Assembly (NCBI GenBank): GCA_012032965.1
Contig: JAAUPT010000002.1
Span: 1 to 18,838, forward strand
From: Nitrospira sp.
Lineage (GTDB): Bacteria; Nitrospirota; Nitrospiria; Nitrospirales; Nitrospiraceae
Reading direction: 5' to 3'
DNA length: 18,838 bases
Each line of letters opens with the position of its first letter. Positions within the stretch are counted from its first letter, which is position 1. The notes below the pieces were generated by a model. The model saw only the letters and a program-made list of their open reading frames with translations. It was not told the origin of the DNA and did no database searches. The position numbers were made by a program, and so were the translations under genes. This document shows positions 8,789 through 15,759 of the stretch, piece by piece.

Positions 8789-9532
8789 GTGATCACATCA
8801 GTCGCAAAAACTTGGTGGAACCGCCGTTATCCAAATTGGGTTGCGGAGGTTGCACTGCGCTATTTACCGGTAGTGGAAGCTATCCGCAAACAGCCGCCAC
8901 AGGGGTTAATTCTCGAAGTCGGGGTCAATTGCTCCGGCTTGACCACTTACTTGCCTCTGCCTGTCGTCGGAGTTGATTCGGTCATGGGAACCGCACGACC
9001 TCCGCTTGTGACTCCGATTGTGGCATGGGGGCAAGCGTTACCGTTTCAGCGGGAATCCTTCGATTATGCGGTGTGTATGGACACGCTTGAGCACGTCGAG
9101 GTTTCCGAGAGACACCTTGTTCTGGGAGAACTGATGCGAGTGACAAAGCGGCGAGTGTATCTCGGATGCCCGATGGGGTCAGCAGCCGAGCAGCAAGACC
9201 GAGAGCTTCAGCGCTACTACAGGAAACACAATGGCGGATCATTTGCCTTTCTGGATGAGCACGTCGCCAACGGCCTCCCCCGATTGGAAACAGTTCTGGC
9301 AGAGATCCAGGAGCTCGAGCGTCAGAGTGGCCGACTTATTAAAATTCATTGTGAGGCCAATCTGAATCTTCTGATACATCGACTGCTGATTCGCCTGTGG
9401 ATGAGGACAGATCCCCTCAGCTACGCTCTGCACCGTCTTGCAGTCGTATTCGTGCATCTTCGTCGTTGGCTCAATGTTGGTTCCTGTTATCGACAGATTG
9501 TTGTGGTGGATTTTGAGGCACACGGTAGATAA
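8789..9532 (+). CDS. Class I SAM-dependent methyltransferase-like protein (divergent motif I)
   Basis: A cytoplasmic protein of 247 residues. Residues 41-50 (ILEVGVNCSG) occupy the place of SAM-binding motif I, but the usual DxGxGxG glycine pattern is loosened. GVDSVMG (61-67) fits the acidic-residue end of strand beta2, ALPFQRESFDYAVCMDTLEHVE (about 83-104) is the typical motif II/post region of Methyltransf_11-like enzymes, and RVYLGCPMGS is the later strand. The C-terminal part (from about 150) has no motif I know. It probably methylates a sugar or lipid-linked glycan, given its neighbours; substrate unknown, and the loose motif I leaves open a non-catalytic role. GTG start with AAGGA at 8776-8780. 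Twelve bases separate it from the flippase and two from the next gene. Confidence 0.8.
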   Translation: MITSVAKTWWNRRYPNWVAEVALRYLPVVEAIRKQPPQGLILEVGVNCSGLTTYLPLPVVGVDSVMGTARPPLVTPIVAWGQALPFQRESFDYAVCMDTLEHVEVSERHLVLGELMRVTKRRVYLGCPMGSAAEQQDRELQRYYRKHNGGSFAFLDEHVANGLPRLETVLAEIQELERQSGRLIKIHCEANLNLLIHRLLIRLWMRTDPLSYALHRLAVVFVHLRRWLNVGSCYRQIVVVDFEAHGR

Positions 9533-9534
9533 CG

Positions 9535-10527
9535 ATGTCTAAGAGTACAACCCCCATGTCATCAGCAGCAGTCGACCTATCGATTGCAATCGTGAGTTAT
9601 AACACCCGAACGTTGACGCTAGACTGCCTCAGGTCAGTGTTTGAATCCACGCAAAAGATTCGATTCGAAGTGATTATTGTCGACAACAACTCCAACGATG
9701 CAACAGTAGAGACTGTTCGGACTTCCTACCCCATGGTGCGAATCCTCGTGAATCCTGAGAATCGGGGATTTTCCAAAGCAGTCAATCAAGCACTAGAGAT
9801 GAGTTGCGGACGCTATCTACTCATGTTGAACAGCGACACGCGACTACAACCTCATACGTTGGAGCACATGGTCACCTGCCTCGATCGAGAGCCAGATATT
9901 GGGGCCGTAGGCTGCAAACAATGGACGGAAGACGGCCGGATGTATCAATCGTGTTTTCCTTTTCCGTCGGTTCGCGACCATCTGACCTATGCAGCACTCT
10001 TTCGTACCTGCGCCCCCAGACTACAAGGTGCTCTCGCTTCGAAGCGGGCCATCGACTGTTCGCGGTCGCAGGATGTGGACTGGATCAATGGGGCATGCCT
10101 GATGGTACGCCGCGATCTCATGAAATCGTGTGGTGGGTTAGACGAAGGGTACTTCATGTATTTCGAGGATATCGATTTATGTCAGGTGATTCGACAAAAG
10201 GGGTATCGGATTCGACATGTGGCCGATGCGGATGTCACTCACCTGATCGGTCGTAGTGGAGAGGGGCATCGCGAACAGTTGAATCTCGTCTGGGAGTTCA
10301 GCCGAATCCGATATGTGGAAAAACATTTTCCACTCTTCACCCGTTGGATCATGAAAGTCTGGATTGCCACTGGGGTGATCGCGAGACTGATCAGTACCGT
10401 GGTCGGTTCCAAATCGATCGCTCACGGCACCTCATTCGGTACCGCTCTGTCGATCCTTGCTCGTATCTTGACTGGAAAACGACCGATAGAGTCCGAGGTA
10501 GTTTGGATTGGGCAGGGTAGAGGATAA
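9535..10527 (+). CDS. GT2-family glycosyltransferase (rhamnosyltransferase/WbbL-like)
   Basis: A 330-residue GT-A enzyme. DLSIAIVSYN (14-23) is the classic GT2 opening strand, VDNNSND (49-55) the first nucleotide-binding loop, LVNPENRGFSKAVNQAL (71-87) the next conserved block, MLNSDTRL (97-104) the DxD-equivalent metal site, and WINGACLMVRRD plus YFEDIDLC (209-216, ED at 211-212) the acceptor and catalytic-base region. This arrangement is typical of inverting GT2 enzymes such as dTDP-rhamnosyltransferases; rhamnose as donor is a family-based guess. A hydrophobic stretch near the C-terminus (about 274-290) may anchor it to the membrane. ATG 9535 lies two bases after the previous stop; ATG 9556 is an alternative, still upstream of the first conserved strand. 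No clear Shine-Dalgarno, so translation may be coupled to the gene before. Confidence 0.93.
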   Translation: MSKSTTPMSSAAVDLSIAIVSYNTRTLTLDCLRSVFESTQKIRFEVIIVDNNSNDATVETVRTSYPMVRILVNPENRGFSKAVNQALEMSCGRYLLMLNSDTRLQPHTLEHMVTCLDREPDIGAVGCKQWTEDGRMYQSCFPFPSVRDHLTYAALFRTCAPRLQGALASKRAIDCSRSQDVDWINGACLMVRRDLMKSCGGLDEGYFMYFEDIDLCQVIRQKGYRIRHVADADVTHLIGRSGEGHREQLNLVWEFSRIRYVEKHFPLFTRWIMKVWIATGVIARLISTVVGSKSIAHGTSFGTALSILARILTGKRPIESEVVWIGQGRG

Positions 10528-10531
10528 GGGG
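10526..10531 (+). promoter_or_regulatory. Ribosome binding site for the methyltransferase at 10539
   Basis: AAGGGG overlaps the stop codon of the GT2 gene and lies 7 bases before ATG 10539. Confidence 0.5.
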
Positions 10532-10538
10532 TATCTTA

Positions 10539-11279
10539 ATGGAACGTCGAGCCGCCTATCCTACAGATACACAGCATATCGTCAATCTATCAGGCTATGT
10601 ATGGGCAGCTCGTCAACTCGGTGCACTGCGACGATGTCGGGTCTTAGATTTATCGTGCGGGACTGGGTATGGTGCGGACTATCTCGGAACCTGTGCTGAC
10701 CGGATCGTCGCCATCGATTGCGTTCCAGAGGTCGTCACTACGAGTCGGTCCAACTACCCGCGAATGAACGTACAGTTTCTGGCGATGGATGGCTGTGCAC
10801 TTGGATTCCGCGATGAAACATTCGACTGCATCGTCTCTCAAGACACCATCGAGCATATCCCCGATGACGGCCGTTTCGTGGCGGAGCTTACCCGAGTGTT
10901 AAGATCGCGCGGCACCCTTATCATTTTTACTCCCCACGGCAAAGGCAAGGGGATCGTGCCGAGCGACCCCTATCATATCCGGGAATATACAGCCCAAGAA
11001 TTCAAGGATTTGCTCTCGCCCCACTTTTCAGCGATTCGCTGGTACGGACGTCGTCAAGGCCATCGGCTCAAGACGGCAGAACGGTCAATGGATAACGTCC
11101 GCACGTTGGACCCCCTCGGATTACGTACCTGTGTTCCGCGTCCAGTTCGCCATTGGATCGGCAGCCTGATCAGTCGATTGCACGGAGGACCCGACCTGGG
11201 AGACCTTGTGCCTGCCGACATTGAATACACCGAAGGGATTGCTGAGGACACCAATTTGATCGGGGTATGTGTGAAATGA
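10539..11279 (+). CDS. Class I SAM-dependent methyltransferase
   Basis: A cytoplasmic enzyme of 246 residues with a textbook SAM fold. Motif I is VLDLSCGTGYGADYL (35-49), the acidic end of beta2 is IVAIDCVPE, and QFLAMDGCALGFRDETFDCIVSQDTIEHIPDD covers motifs II and III in the Methyltransf_11 pattern, with RVLRSRGTLIIFTPHG as the following strand. HIREYTAQEFKDLL is the usual C-terminal cap element. The family transfers methyl from SAM to O, N or C of small molecules; in this locus a sugar hydroxyl of the repeat unit or the chain end is the likely target, by inference. It starts 11 bases after the GT2 gene and ends with an ATGA overlap (11276-11279) with the next gene, so the two are probably translationally coupled. 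Frame intact. Confidence 0.9.
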   Translation: MERRAAYPTDTQHIVNLSGYVWAARQLGALRRCRVLDLSCGTGYGADYLGTCADRIVAIDCVPEVVTTSRSNYPRMNVQFLAMDGCALGFRDETFDCIVSQDTIEHIPDDGRFVAELTRVLRSRGTLIIFTPHGKGKGIVPSDPYHIREYTAQEFKDLLSPHFSAIRWYGRRQGHRLKTAERSMDNVRTLDPLGLRTCVPRPVRHWIGSLISRLHGGPDLGDLVPADIEYTEGIAEDTNLIGVCVK

Positions 11280-12594
11280 TCGGACGTCGGAGTGCACAGT
11301 TCACCCAGATCGAAAGAATTCTGCTCCCGGCCGTTGGGCTTGGACTGCTTGCAAGGGCATGGGTGATATGGAGGGCCCCAATCAGTCGTTTGCCGTTGAT
11401 CAGTTGTTCGATACGCTGGCATGGAATCTTGTGGCTCTGCGGCAGTTCACTCTCGATGGAGTCAATGCCGCTGCGCATGTGGGACCTCTCTATCCAACGG
11501 TTCTTGCAGGTTTCTATTTTATCATTGGTCACCGACCAGAGTGGGTGCCGATGCTACACATCTTATTCGACCTGTGCGCAGTTTTGGGAATCTATCGGGT
11601 TGGGACTGTCCTCTGGAATCCACGAGTAGGAGCTTGGACGGCCTCTCTTTTGTTTCTCTATCCGGCTTACTGGACCTATGACCCAAGAATACGGAGCGAG
11701 GCGCTCCTGACGCTCCTCATGAGTCTCTGGTTATGGGCAACGGTCTTGGCCATGAAGGCACCATCGAAGCCTCGCTTTGCCGTCATGGGACTCGTTGCTG
11801 GACTGACCGTCTTATGCAAACCGGTCGTTCTCGTACTGGCTGTGTTGCTCACCATGCTGATAGGGATGGGGGCAGATCGAATTTCACGAAAACTGGTCTA
11901 CGGAATCGTGTACGGAACAGCCTGTCTTGTTCTCGTGCTGCCATGGTCCGTGAGGAATTACATGGAGTTCCATCACATCATTCCAGTGTCAGCCGGAGTA
12001 GGAGTCGGATTCTGGATGGGAAGTGACCCCACTTCTCGCGGAAGTTGGCCCATGCCGCTGGAACGAGAATATGCCATCTGGGAGAGCGCTGGCCTCACAC
12101 CGCTTCCCCATGCCTATGCGATGTATGAGGTCCAGACAGACCGGCTATTACGGCAAAAGGGGCTTGAACGAATCATGGCAGATCCACTGAGCTATCTGAG
12201 CTTGACGCTCGGAAGAGTCTGGGACTTTTGGGTCGGCAACTCGTTTTACTTGTTCGAAGAACAACACGGAATCACCCTGGGAGTTTCAAGGGATGCCCAA
12301 GAGAGGGGATGGGTGGTGGCGTTCTACAGTCTGTTCAAACGGCTAGTGCTAGTCCCAATCCTCATGATCTTCGCCTGTTACAGCGCGTGGATTCATCGAG
12401 ATCGCTGGAAGATTCTCCTTCCTCTCTATGCGTTTCCTATTGGCCTGACGGTGGCCTATGTCCCATTCACCGTGGAAGCAGGTCGCTACGCATTACCCGT
12501 ATTACCCTGTCTCATGATGTTGTCAGTAGCTGCAGTTCATCATTTGCGAATCATTCAGGCATTTTCGGGAAACGACGCATTTCACCAGGCATGA
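11276..12594 (+). CDS. GT39/ArnT-like membrane glycosyltransferase, one frame break near the N-terminus
   Basis: A polytopic membrane protein, about 439 residues after correction. The first helix is ILLPAVGLGLLARAWVIW. A periplasmic loop follows containing FAVDQLFDTLAWNLV, the acidic Asp-bearing loop typical of GT39/ArnT/PMT enzymes that use polyprenyl-phosphate sugars. Later come AAHVGPLYPTVLAGFYF, PLYAFPIGLTVAYVPF and about eight more hydrophobic segments. The true start is ATG 11276, overlapping the previous stop as ATGA, but that frame continues only to about 11377. The family motif resumes in the next frame after the CCCC run 11376-11379. One more C there joins them as WRAPNQSFAVDQ. Without this repair the first complete-looking ORF would start at an alternative codon near 11359 and lack TM1. 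The family acts on the periplasmic side, so it may add a side-chain sugar after flipping; acceptor unknown. Confidence 0.82.
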
Positions 12595-12601
12595 CGGGCA
12601 T

Positions 12602-13447
12602 ATGATGACCTACGATCTGACCAAACCTCACTTTCTGAACCTGCTCCACTCCTATCAACCCTCTACCTATGAATCTTTTGGTCAGAAAGACGAACGTTTC
12701 GCAGTCCCTATGCACCATGCGATGAAATGCCGGGACCGCTTGCACGTTGCATTGAGGAGCGGGTTGCGCACCTTGCCATCGGACAGACAGACTATCGTCG
12801 ACTTAGGGCCTTTCCCCGGTAGTCTGTTACGATTGCTTCGCCGAATTGACTATACCAAGTCGGCACAGTTGTATGGGGCCGGACTCATGGTCTCTGAGGA
12901 CTTCGTAAGCTTTATGCAAGACGATATCCAGGCGAACATACTGACCGTAGACCTTGATCCAGTGGGAGGTCATTTTCAGACCAAGGGGTATTCCGAGAAG
13001 GTCCCTCTTCCGGATCACTCGACGCAGCTGGTATTCGCACTAGAAATTATTGAGCATCTGACATCACCCTTCCATTTGCTTGCGGAGGCCTATCGAATAC
13101 TTCGATCAGGCGGTCACATAACCCTCACAACACCGAATGTGACTCGGATCGGGAATGTCTTTAAACTTCTGATCGGCCGCTCTCCAAACGACCGGTTGGC
13201 CCCACCAGGCTACAAGAATCCAGATGATGAATGGCGGCCACATGCACGAGAATACGCGATGCATGAACTAGCTGACATGCTCCGTCAAACGGGCTTTAAC
13301 ATTGCAGAATCACGATACTTTCTTGGGGAAGACACGCAAGACTGCCGTCAGACGGCGAGCCAACACGGTATTAATTGGGCAAAATGGCCGTTCTATATTG
13401 TGCCTCACTTACGCGGAAGTCTCTTGATAGTTGGAAGAAAACCATGA
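12602..13447 (+). CDS. Class I SAM-dependent methyltransferase-like protein (unusual motif I)
   Basis: A 281-residue cytoplasmic protein. Residues 66-73 read VDLGPFPG, followed by SLLRLLRR: the motif I position, with Pro and Phe where a GxG loop is usual. VPLPDHSTQLVFALEIIEHLTSPFHLLAEAYRIL (from about 134) is a clear Methyltransf_11/23 motif II-III region, and GGHITLTTPNVTRIGN is the conserved following strand. PHAREYAMHELADMLRQTGF is the usual C-terminal helix of sugar or lipid-acting members. Substrate unknown. Two ATGs (12602 and 12605) are possible; either is 7-10 bases after the GT39 stop, and no strong Shine-Dalgarno is visible. It ends in an ATGA overlap with the next gene at 13444. 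Frame intact. Confidence 0.85.
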   Translation: MMTYDLTKPHFLNLLHSYQPSTYESFGQKDERFAVPMHHAMKCRDRLHVALRSGLRTLPSDRQTIVDLGPFPGSLLRLLRRIDYTKSAQLYGAGLMVSEDFVSFMQDDIQANILTVDLDPVGGHFQTKGYSEKVPLPDHSTQLVFALEIIEHLTSPFHLLAEAYRILRSGGHITLTTPNVTRIGNVFKLLIGRSPNDRLAPPGYKNPDDEWRPHAREYAMHELADMLRQTGFNIAESRYFLGEDTQDCRQTASQHGINWAKWPFYIVPHLRGSLLIVGRKP

Positions 13448-14620
13448 AGCCATTCGTTCTTGCTGAACTGGCCGGCTCGGCCGGGTATGGAGGAGGGGAA
13501 CGCTACCTGGAGCTACTCTTAGAGCATGTAGACCGAGTCCGATTTCGCCCGATTCTGATTTGCCCTGAACCAGGCCCATTTGTAGACAAGATGGTAGCAA
13601 AGCACATCCCGACTCACATCGTTCACCTGACGCCACTCTTGAACCCACTGGCGGTTGTGCGGTTGGCACACCTACTCAAACGAAACGAGGTGACCGTCCT
13701 TCAGACCCATGGAGCACGGGCCAATGTCTACGGATGCCTTGCAGCACGGCTGGCCGGAGTTCCCTGTGTTGTCGCGACGATACATAATTCCATCAGAGAT
13801 TATGAGGTAAGTCTGATCAGGCGCCACCTCTACCTCACAATCCTGCGAGTTCTGTTACCGCTGACAGACCGACTCATTTGTGTGTCGGATGCGATCAAGC
13901 GGGATATCCTCGCCGATTGCCCCGGTATCACGAAGAGAACAACGACCATACGGAACGGCATTGACCAAAGGCGATTCTCCCGAGGTGGAGATCCTAAGAA
14001 GATCAGGACGGACTGGTGTGTCGGCAATGGACCTTCGCTGCTTATCGTGGCGAGACTGACGGAGCAAAAAGGCCATCGCTTCTTAATCGAAGCACTGCCG
14101 GGGCTACTGGCGGAGTGGCCGTCGCTTGTCTGCTTGTTTGTGGGAGAAGGTGAGTGTCGACAAGCACTTTGGTCGTTGGCCAAGAAAACGGGAGTGGAGC
14201 AGGCCTGTCGCTTTGTCGGAGCTCAGAATAACGTCGATGATTGGTATGCGGCGGCAGATGTGGTGGTCTTGCCATCGCTTTCGGAAGGCCTTCCGCTTCG
14301 TTGTCCTTGAAGCCATGGCCATGGCTCGTCCTGTAGTCGCTTCCAGCGTGAATGGTGTGCCTGAAATCATCAAGGATGGCCTGAATGGATTGCTCATCCC
14401 GCCTCGGAATCCCCAGGCATTGGAGGAAGCGATTCGGAGTTTGCTTCGCGACCCTGTACGAGCCGCGCGTATGGGCATAGCTGGGAAACAAGAGGTGGCC
14501 ACTGCTTTTACGGCAGGTAAAATGGTTGACGACACTGTCAGGGTATTCGAAGAAGCGATGCCCGCTTTGCGCAAGGTATCTGTCGGGACTTCTCCAAAGA
14601 TACAACAGGAAGCGGCATGA
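13444..14620 (+). CDS. GT4-family glycosyltransferase, one frame break in the EX7E motif
   Basis: About 391 residues after correction. The N-terminus has the glycine-rich loop GSAGYGGGERYLE (11-23). The middle shows TLQ-type acceptor-domain elements (VLQTHGARANVYG) and CVSDAIKRD. The C-terminal GT4 domain has RNGIDQRRFS, LLIVARLTEQKGHRFLIEAL, CLFVGEGECR, and ADVVVLPSLSEGLP. Here the frame breaks: literal reading stops at TGA 14308-14310, but removing one base around 14296-14299 gives EGLPFVVLE (or EGLPLVVLE), restoring the EX7E catalytic motif, followed by AMAMARPVVASSVNGVPEII in the next frame to TGA 14618-14620. Start ATG 13444 overlaps the preceding stop (ATGA), and the 3' end overlaps the next start the same way. 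As part of a coupled chain with two methyltransferases, it probably adds a sugar that one of them modifies; this is inference. Confidence 0.87.
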
Positions 14621-15507
14621 CCACTTTGAGCGATCATCAAGCAGTCGGCCTCGGGTGTCCCTGCGGAGCCAATGAACCACTGGGCGAAGCCTTTCAGACC
14701 CCGACCAGGCGATACGTTCGCTGTCCCGTCTGCGATCTCGTCTTTCTCAAGCCTCGTCCGACTCGCGACACCTTAGAAGAGTATTTCCAGGAAGACTATG
14801 ACGGTGATTATGGAGAGGTCGAGGCTTCGGACGACCGACAACCGGTTTTCCAAAGCGTAGTACATCACCTTTCCCTCTACCGATCTCCTCCTGGCACCTT
14901 GCTGGACATCGGGTGTGGAGACGGGGAGTTCCTCGTGCTCTGTCGCGATGCTGGGTGGAGCGGGTCAGGGGTCGAGTTGTCGAAACGGGCAGCAATGCGC
15001 GCGGCTCAGAAAAGCGTAACGGTCCTGTCGCCGCACATGCTTGAGGGAGGTGAATGGGCACAGCACTTTGACGTCGTGACTTTGATCAACGTGCTCGAAA
15101 CCGTCGCTGATCCGGTGATCATGTTGCGGCAAGCCATGACTCTCCTGGCACCTGGTGGACTTGTCATCGTACGAGCGACCAACGGCACGTTTCATCTGTC
15201 GATGCGGGCCCCTGCACGCTGGATTGGGTCGCAATATGACCAAGCGTTTCATTGGTATCTCTATAGCGCTAGGGCGCTCACGGTCTTGATGGAAGGCGCC
15301 GGGCTCACCGTCATCAGTCTCCGTAACTCGAAACCGAGTCGAGGCCCTCTCTCGCCTGTACACCCTTGGTTCAGTCAATTGAAATGGACCCTCAGCCGGT
15401 CGGTGTTGTGGCCACTTTCCCAGATCCTCTATTACGTGACAAGCGGGCGTCTCGTGTGGGCTCCTTCGTTCGAGATCATCGCTCAACGGTCGGGGAGTTC
15501 GCTATGA
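14617..15507 (+). CDS. Class I SAM-dependent methyltransferase with Cys4 (zinc-ribbon-like) N-terminus
   Basis: A 296-residue protein. The N-terminus carries C14-P-C16 and C36-P-V-C39 (CPCG and CPVC), a putative zinc-binding knuckle pair, followed by LVFLKPRPT and EEYFQEDY, the pattern of surface-glycan methyltransferases with an N-terminal ribbon. Motif I is LLDIGCGDGEFL (95-106), the beta2 end is GSGVELS, motif II is HFDVVTLINVLETVADP, and LLAPGGLVIVRATN is the next strand. The last 60 residues include hydrophobic stretches (SRSVLWPLSQILYYV) that may associate with the membrane. Both ends are ATGA overlaps (14617-14620 and 15504-15507). It likely methylates a sugar or lipid-linked intermediate; C-, O- and N-methylation cannot be told apart here. 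Confidence 0.89.
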   Translation: MTTLSDHQAVGLGCPCGANEPLGEAFQTPTRRYVRCPVCDLVFLKPRPTRDTLEEYFQEDYDGDYGEVEASDDRQPVFQSVVHHLSLYRSPPGTLLDIGCGDGEFLVLCRDAGWSGSGVELSKRAAMRAAQKSVTVLSPHMLEGGEWAQHFDVVTLINVLETVADPVIMLRQAMTLLAPGGLVIVRATNGTFHLSMRAPARWIGSQYDQAFHWYLYSARALTVLMEGAGLTVISLRNSKPSRGPLSPVHPWFSQLKWTLSRSVLWPLSQILYYVTSGRLVWAPSFEIIAQRSGSSL

Positions 15508-15755
15508 GTGCTTACCGCACCCACAAGCGGTCTTGGAAACGGATACTGCGCGGGTGGGCTGCGCTCCTGCTCCTGTGTCTTTTTGGCGCAGTGGCCGCGC
15601 TCGGCGTGCGAACACTGCTTGATTCAGTCGGAACTGCCAAGCACACACGATATGAGCCGGTGGACGTTCCACCGCAATCGGTATCACCTCAACATGAGCG
15701 CGAACGACAAGAACTGGAACGCCGTGACCGTACCGTACTTGAGAAAGGTCAATAG
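15504..15755 (+). CDS. Small single-pass membrane protein of unknown function
   Basis: Only 83 residues. A basic N-terminus (YRTHKRSWKRILR) precedes one strongly hydrophobic helix (about residues 17-35, WAALLLLCLFGAVAALGV), then a polar tail with PPQSVSP and a charged, probably helical end (ERERQELERRDRTVLEKG). By the positive-inside rule the N-terminus would be cytoplasmic and the tail periplasmic. I recognise no family. Evidence that it is real: the ATG overlaps the preceding stop as ATGA, the frame ends four bases before the AsnB start, its composition is a good membrane protein, and it fills the space between two coupled genes. The Shine-Dalgarno of the AsnB gene lies inside it. It could be a small partner of the glycan machinery; no function can be assigned. 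Confidence 0.72.
   Translation: MSAYRTHKRSWKRILRGWAALLLLCLFGAVAALGVRTLLDSVGTAKHTRYEPVDVPPQSVSPQHERERQELERRDRTVLEKGQ
15744..15748 (+). promoter_or_regulatory. Probable ribosome binding site for the AsnB-like gene
   Basis: AAAGG lies inside the end of the small membrane-protein gene, 11 bases before ATG 15760. It is moderate in strength, but the start is fixed by the obligatory Met-Cys of the amidotransferase. Confidence 0.45.
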
Positions 15756-15759
15756 CAAC

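Noticed and set aside
13375..13443. Upstream extension of the GT4 gene at 13444
   Set aside because: It overlaps the methyltransferase C-terminus. The ATGA at 13444 gives the standard GT4 N-terminus directly.
15366..15503. Upstream extension of the small membrane protein
   Set aside because: It would lie wholly inside the methyltransferase gene in another frame. ATG 15504 overlaps the stop exactly as other junctions here do.
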